From Hygrophila difformis (Eukaryota > Streptophyta > Magnoliopsida > Lamiales > Acanthaceae), in contig JAOANR010000004.1 of NCBI GenBank assembly GCA_030278955.1, forward strand, positions 14,248,428 through 14,312,427: a DNA stretch of 64,000 nucleotides, given 5' to 3'. The notes beneath the pieces are model-generated. The model was not told the origin of the DNA and ran no database searches. It was given only the letters and a program-made list of their open reading frames with translations. Below, piece after piece: positions 60,707 through 64,000 of this stretch (position 1 is the stretch's first letter; the number at the start of each line of letters is the position of its first letter). The position numbers and the translations under genes are program-made.

Positions 60707-63700
60707 ATGTCTGGAAGCCCTTCTTCCCTCACTGATACCACTGCTATCCCTACTGAAACCACTACAACCAATCCTATCGGAGTTATCAGTACCGACTCCG
60801 ATCCTAAATCTGTTCCAGTTTCTGAATCTGTGGGGGTTACTGTCGCAATACCCAGTGCTTTACCTGCTCCAGCCCCTTCTCAAATTCAACACCTTGCAAA
60901 GCCTTTTCCGGATATATCCCGGATTGAAGTATTTGATGGACAAAATTTCAGACAGTGGAAGGATCGTGTATACTCCCTTCTGGATGTACACAGTACTGCT
61001 TGGGCTCTAACAACTCCCAGGCCGATGGAGAATCCTGAAAATTGGGACTATGCAAATAAGGTGTGCAGGCACACTATTGTGTCTACTCTCTCAGATAACC
61101 TTTTTGATGTGTATTTTGGGCAAAAGGAAGCAAGGGTTATCTGGGATAGTATGACTGCAAAATACACAGCGGAGGATTGTGTGAAGCAGAGGTACGTCTG
61201 CAATAATTTCTACCGGTGGGAGATGGTGGAGGGTAAGGAAATAGTTGGGCAGATACATGAGTATCACCAACTGTTGGAGAATCTCAAAGCAGAACAAATC
61301 ATCCTTCAAGATGAATTTGTATCTGAGCTGCTAATTGAGAAATTACCCCCATCATGGAACAAATACAAAATGCAGCTGAAGCATTTGGAGAAAAAGATGA
61401 CTCTGGAGGAACTGACTCGCCATATTATGATAGAGGATGCAAATCGAAAGCAGGCCAGGGCTTCTGTTGTGCAACCCACAATACCAAAGGCGAATTTGGT
61501 GCAAGAAAAGGGGAAGTCTAAACAGGTGACTTTAAATAATGCGTTAAAGCCAAAATTAAATAAGAAAAAGAAACCTGGTCACTGCTTTGTTTGTGGGAAA
61601 AACGGACACTTTGCTGCTCAATGTAAATTTCGTGTTCAAAAGAATAACAATGATAAAGATGACAAAAATAAACCACGAGCAAACCTTATTAATGAGAGTA
61701 ATGAGGATGAGGTGATTGTCGCGGTTATATCTGAAATTAATTTGGCTGTTAAAGACATCAACAACATGAGCTGGGTAGTCGACTCAGGAGCCACGAGGCA
61801 TATTTGTACAAACAGAGATGCTTTTGTTTCCTACAACTTAGTGGGAAATAACGAGGTGGTTTATCTTGGGGACTCGAGGACTACACCAGTGCTGGGAAAG
61901 GACAGAGTCGATCTGAAGCTATCTTCTGGGAAAACTTTAGCCCTTAATGATGTTCTTCATGTTCCAGTTATTAGGGCCAATTTAATTTCTGTATCATTGT
62001 TGCTCAAAGCAGGAGTGAAAGTGTCCTTTGACTCTGACAAGATGATTATAACTAAGAATAATGTTCTTGTTGGAAAAGGCTATTGTAACCAGGGACTCTT
62101 TGTACTTAATTTGGCTTCTAATGAAATTGCTTCTAGTTCTGCTTATTTGATTGATTCTCTTGATCTGTGGCATGCTAGATTAGGGCATTTAAATATTTCT
62201 TATGTCAAGAAGATGCATGTTTTAGGACTAGTGCCTAATTTCAGTAATGTAAATTGGAATAAATGCCAAACATGTGCTGAAGCAAAATTGACTAAGAAAA
62301 CATGCCCTACTGTTAGTAGAGAATCTAGCTTGCTTGATTTAATTCACTCAGACTTATGTGATCTAAAACTAACACCAACTAGAGGCGGCAATAAATATTT
62401 TGTCACATTTATTGATGATCACTCGAGATACACTAAAATTTATTTGCTTAAAAATAAACATGAGGTTTATGATAAATTTTTAGTGTATAAAGCTGAAGTG
62501 GAAAATCAATTAAATAAAAAGATCAAAAGATTACGATCAGATAGAGGGGGAGAATTTACTCAACTGAGTGAATTCTGCGAGAGGGTTGGAATTATTCATG
62601 AGGTAACTCCACCCTACTCTCCTGAATCAAATGGGGTTGCTGAACACAAAAATCGAACACTAAAAGAAATGATGAACTCAATGATTGTGAGTGCTTCAGC
62701 CAGCCCAGATTTATGGGGAGAAGCTATCTTAACTGCTTGTCATCTACAAAATAGAATAATATTTAAGAGGACTGGCAAGACACCTATTGAAATATGGAGA
62801 GGTTATCCACCTAACCTAAAATATTTAAAAGTGTGGGGGTGCTTAGCTAAAGTCATGCTTCCTGATCCAAAGAAAAGGAAGATAGGATCCAAAACATCCG
62901 ACTGTGCATTTATTGGTTATGCTTCCAACAGTGCAGCATATCGATTTCTAGTATTAAAAAGTGAATCATTAGAGATTAATACTATACTAGAAACTAAAAA
63001 TGCTGAATTCTTTGAGAACATATTTCCTTTATCAGGAAATAATGTTGATAAAAATATACCATTTGATCTATCAAACGTTGAAAACCAAATATCATATGAA
63101 CCAATTACTGAGGCTTTAGAGGACCCTCAAAGGATGAATAAAAGACAAAGGAAAGAAAAATCCTTTGGTGATGACTTTTACACTTACCTCGTTAATGAGG
63201 ATCCTTTGACATACTCTGAAGCAGTATCATCTTTTGATGCTCCATTTTGGAGAAAGGCTATTAAAACTGAGATTGACTCTCTTTTAGAAAATCAAACCTG
63301 GGTTTTGGCTGATTTACCAGCAGGAGCAAAATCAATTGGTTGCAAGTGGATTTTCAAAAGAAAGTTACATCCTGATGGTTCTATAGAGAAGTATAAAGCT
63401 AGACTTGTGGCGAAGGGTTTTACCCAAAAAGAGAATATCGATTATTTCGATACTTACGCTCCAGTGACTAGAATCGCTTCGATTCGAGTTTTGTTAGCTT
63501 TAGCTTCTATATATAACCTAGTGATCCATCAAATGGATGTCAAAACAGCCTTTTTAAATGGTGAGCTAGATGATGAAATTTATATGGTTCAACCTGAGGG
63601 GTGTCTGGTTAGAGGACAAGAAAATAAAGTGTGCAAGCTACAAAAATCTTTGTATGGTTTGAAACAAGCCCCTAAACAGTGGCATGAGAAATTTGATCAA

Positions 63701-64000
63701 ACTATACTTGCACATGGATTTTCTTCAGTCAGTGTGGATAAATGTGTATATACAAAGCAAACCAATGGAGAATGCGTGATCATAAGTCTCTATGTGGATG
63801 ACATGCTAATTTTGGGAACTTCACTCGATATAGTGAATTCCACAAAACAATTCTTGTCTTCAAAATTCGCTATGACGGATTTGAAGGAAGTAAGTGTTAT
63901 TTTGGGAATGAAAATCATTAGGAATAATACTGGAATCATAGTGACTCAAGAACACTATGTGGAGAAAATCCTCAAAAGGTTCAATCACTTTGAGGTGAAT
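60707..64000 (+). CDS. Ty1/copia gag-pol polyprotein, runs off the window
   Basis: One frame stays open for 1098 codons from ATG 60707 ([12 protein letters not shown]) to the end of the window. Domains in order: Gag with [14 protein letters not shown] at ~82-95; CCHC zinc knuckle [14 protein letters not shown] at ~293; aspartic protease DSGATRHIC at ~359; GAG-pre-integrase LWHARLGHL at ~487; integrase core starting at FIDDHSRY (~568) with SDRGGEF and [14 protein letters not shown]; reverse transcriptase with [13 protein letters not shown], the [13 protein letters not shown] and [12 protein letters not shown] segments, and the YVDD box at ~1029. RNase H would be past the window. No stop or frameshift was seen, so the element may be autonomous and young. 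The order protease-integrase-RT is diagnostic of copia. Confidence 0.92.
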   Translation, partial: MSGSPSSLTDTTAIPTETTTTNPIGVISTDSDPKSVPVSESVGVTVAIPSALPAPAPSQIQHLAKPFPDISRIEVFDGQNFRQWKDRVYSLLDVHSTAWALTTPRPMENPENWDYANKVCRHTIVSTLSDNLFDVYFGQKEARVIWDSMTAKYTAEDCVKQRYVCNNFYRWEMVEGKEIVGQIHEYHQLLENLKAEQIILQDEFVSELLIEKLPPSWNKYKMQLKHLEKKMTLEELTRHIMIEDANRKQARASVVQPTIPKANLVQEKGKSKQVTLNNALKPKLNKKKKPGHCFVCGKNGHFAAQCKFRVQKNNNDKDDKNKPRANLINESNEDEVIVAVISEINLAVKDINNMSWVVDSGATRHICTNRDAFVSYNLVGNNEVVYLGDSRTTPVLGKDRVDLKLSSGKTLALNDVLHVPVIRANLISVSLLLKAGVKVSFDSDKMIITKNNVLVGKGYCNQGLFVLNLASNEIASSSAYLIDSLDLWHARLGHLNISYVKKMHVLGLVPNFSNVNWNKCQTCAEAKLTKKTCPTVSRESSLLDLIHSDLCDLKLTPTRGGNKYFVTFIDDHSRYTKIYLLKNKHEVYDKFLVYKAEVENQLNKKIKRLRSDRGGEFTQLSEFCERVGIIHEVTPPYSPESNGVAEHKNRTLKEMMNSMIVSASASPDLWGEAILTACHLQNRIIFKRTGKTPIEIWRGYPPNLKYLKVWGCLAKVMLPDPKKRKIGSKTSDCAFIGYASNSAAYRFLVLKSESLEINTILETKNAEFFENIFPLSGNNVDKNIPFDLSNVENQISYEPITEALEDPQRMNKRQRKEKSFGDDFYTYLVNEDPLTYSEAVSSFDAPFWRKAIKTEIDSLLENQTWVLADLPAGAKSIGCKWIFKRKLHPDGSIEKYKARLVAKGFTQKENIDYFDTYAPVTRIASIRVLLALASIYNLVIHQMDVKTAFLNGELDDEIYMVQPEGCLVRGQENKVCKLQKSLYGLKQAPKQWHEKFDQTILAHGFSSVSVDKCVYTKQTNGECVIISLYVDDMLILGTSLDIVNSTKQFLSSKFAMTDLKEVSVILGMKIIRNNTGIIVTQEHYVEKILKRFNHFEVN

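Overview
This is nuclear DNA from a flowering plant, most likely a eudicot. It is AT-rich, has genes with GT-AG introns, and carries plant-type LTR retrotransposons primed by initiator tRNA-Met, a Helitron, tRNA-derived SINEs and an endogenous pararetrovirus remnant. An asterid (possibly Lamiales) is only a guess. Transposons make up well over half of the window. The host-like genes lie between about 9.4 and 28.4 kb, with one displaced 5' exon at 36.5 kb.

Layout. 1-3163: 5' end (minus strand) of a gypsy-like element (A) with a ~2.9 kb LTR; it cuts off the Helitron helicase gene at 3164. 3164-8054: decayed Helitron RepHel gene (minus). 9402-11474: RPA1-like OB-fold gene (minus) with one apparent frameshift. 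12.2-26.2 kb: a decaying tandem array of a three-part unit, [RPA-like fragment, minus]-[small gene S, plus]-[F-box gene, minus]. Its members are S1 (fragment), F1 (intact), an F-box pseudogene, RPA fragment 2, S2 (early stop in exon 1), F2 (frameshift), RPA fragment 3, S3 (two frameshifts), F3 (slightly truncated), S4 (intact) and F4 (intact). A fifth S gene (S5, minus) is split by an 8.05 kb LTR retrotransposon (B/C, 28410-36460) flanked by the target duplication CCAAA.

39758-46951: a non-autonomous LTR element (element 2) with two 3120-bp LTRs that look identical, TATAT target duplication and under 1 kb of internal DNA. It sits beside a SINE-like sequence and a pararetroviral movement-protein remnant (about 46957-47780, minus). 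48592-58673: a third LTR element (element 3), with 3.6 kb LTRs, CACAT duplication, one coiled-coil ORF and eroded pol. 59119-59298: a complete SINE with an 18-bp target duplication. 60707-64000: a long uninterrupted Ty1/copia gag-pol ORF running off the window.

How things fit together. The most unusual host feature is the repeated convergent pairing of a small helical protein of unrecognised family (S) with an F-box protein of the At2g35280/At1g67623 type. RPA-like pieces recur at the same position upstream of each S copy. The pattern looks like a fast-evolving birth-and-death cluster, perhaps once spread by a Helitron. In the retrotransposons, two structured signals stand out: an array of short hairpins with compensating substitutions inside the A/B/C LTR, and a conserved hairpin just upstream of the polypurine tract that occurs in repeated copies together with alternative LTR start points.
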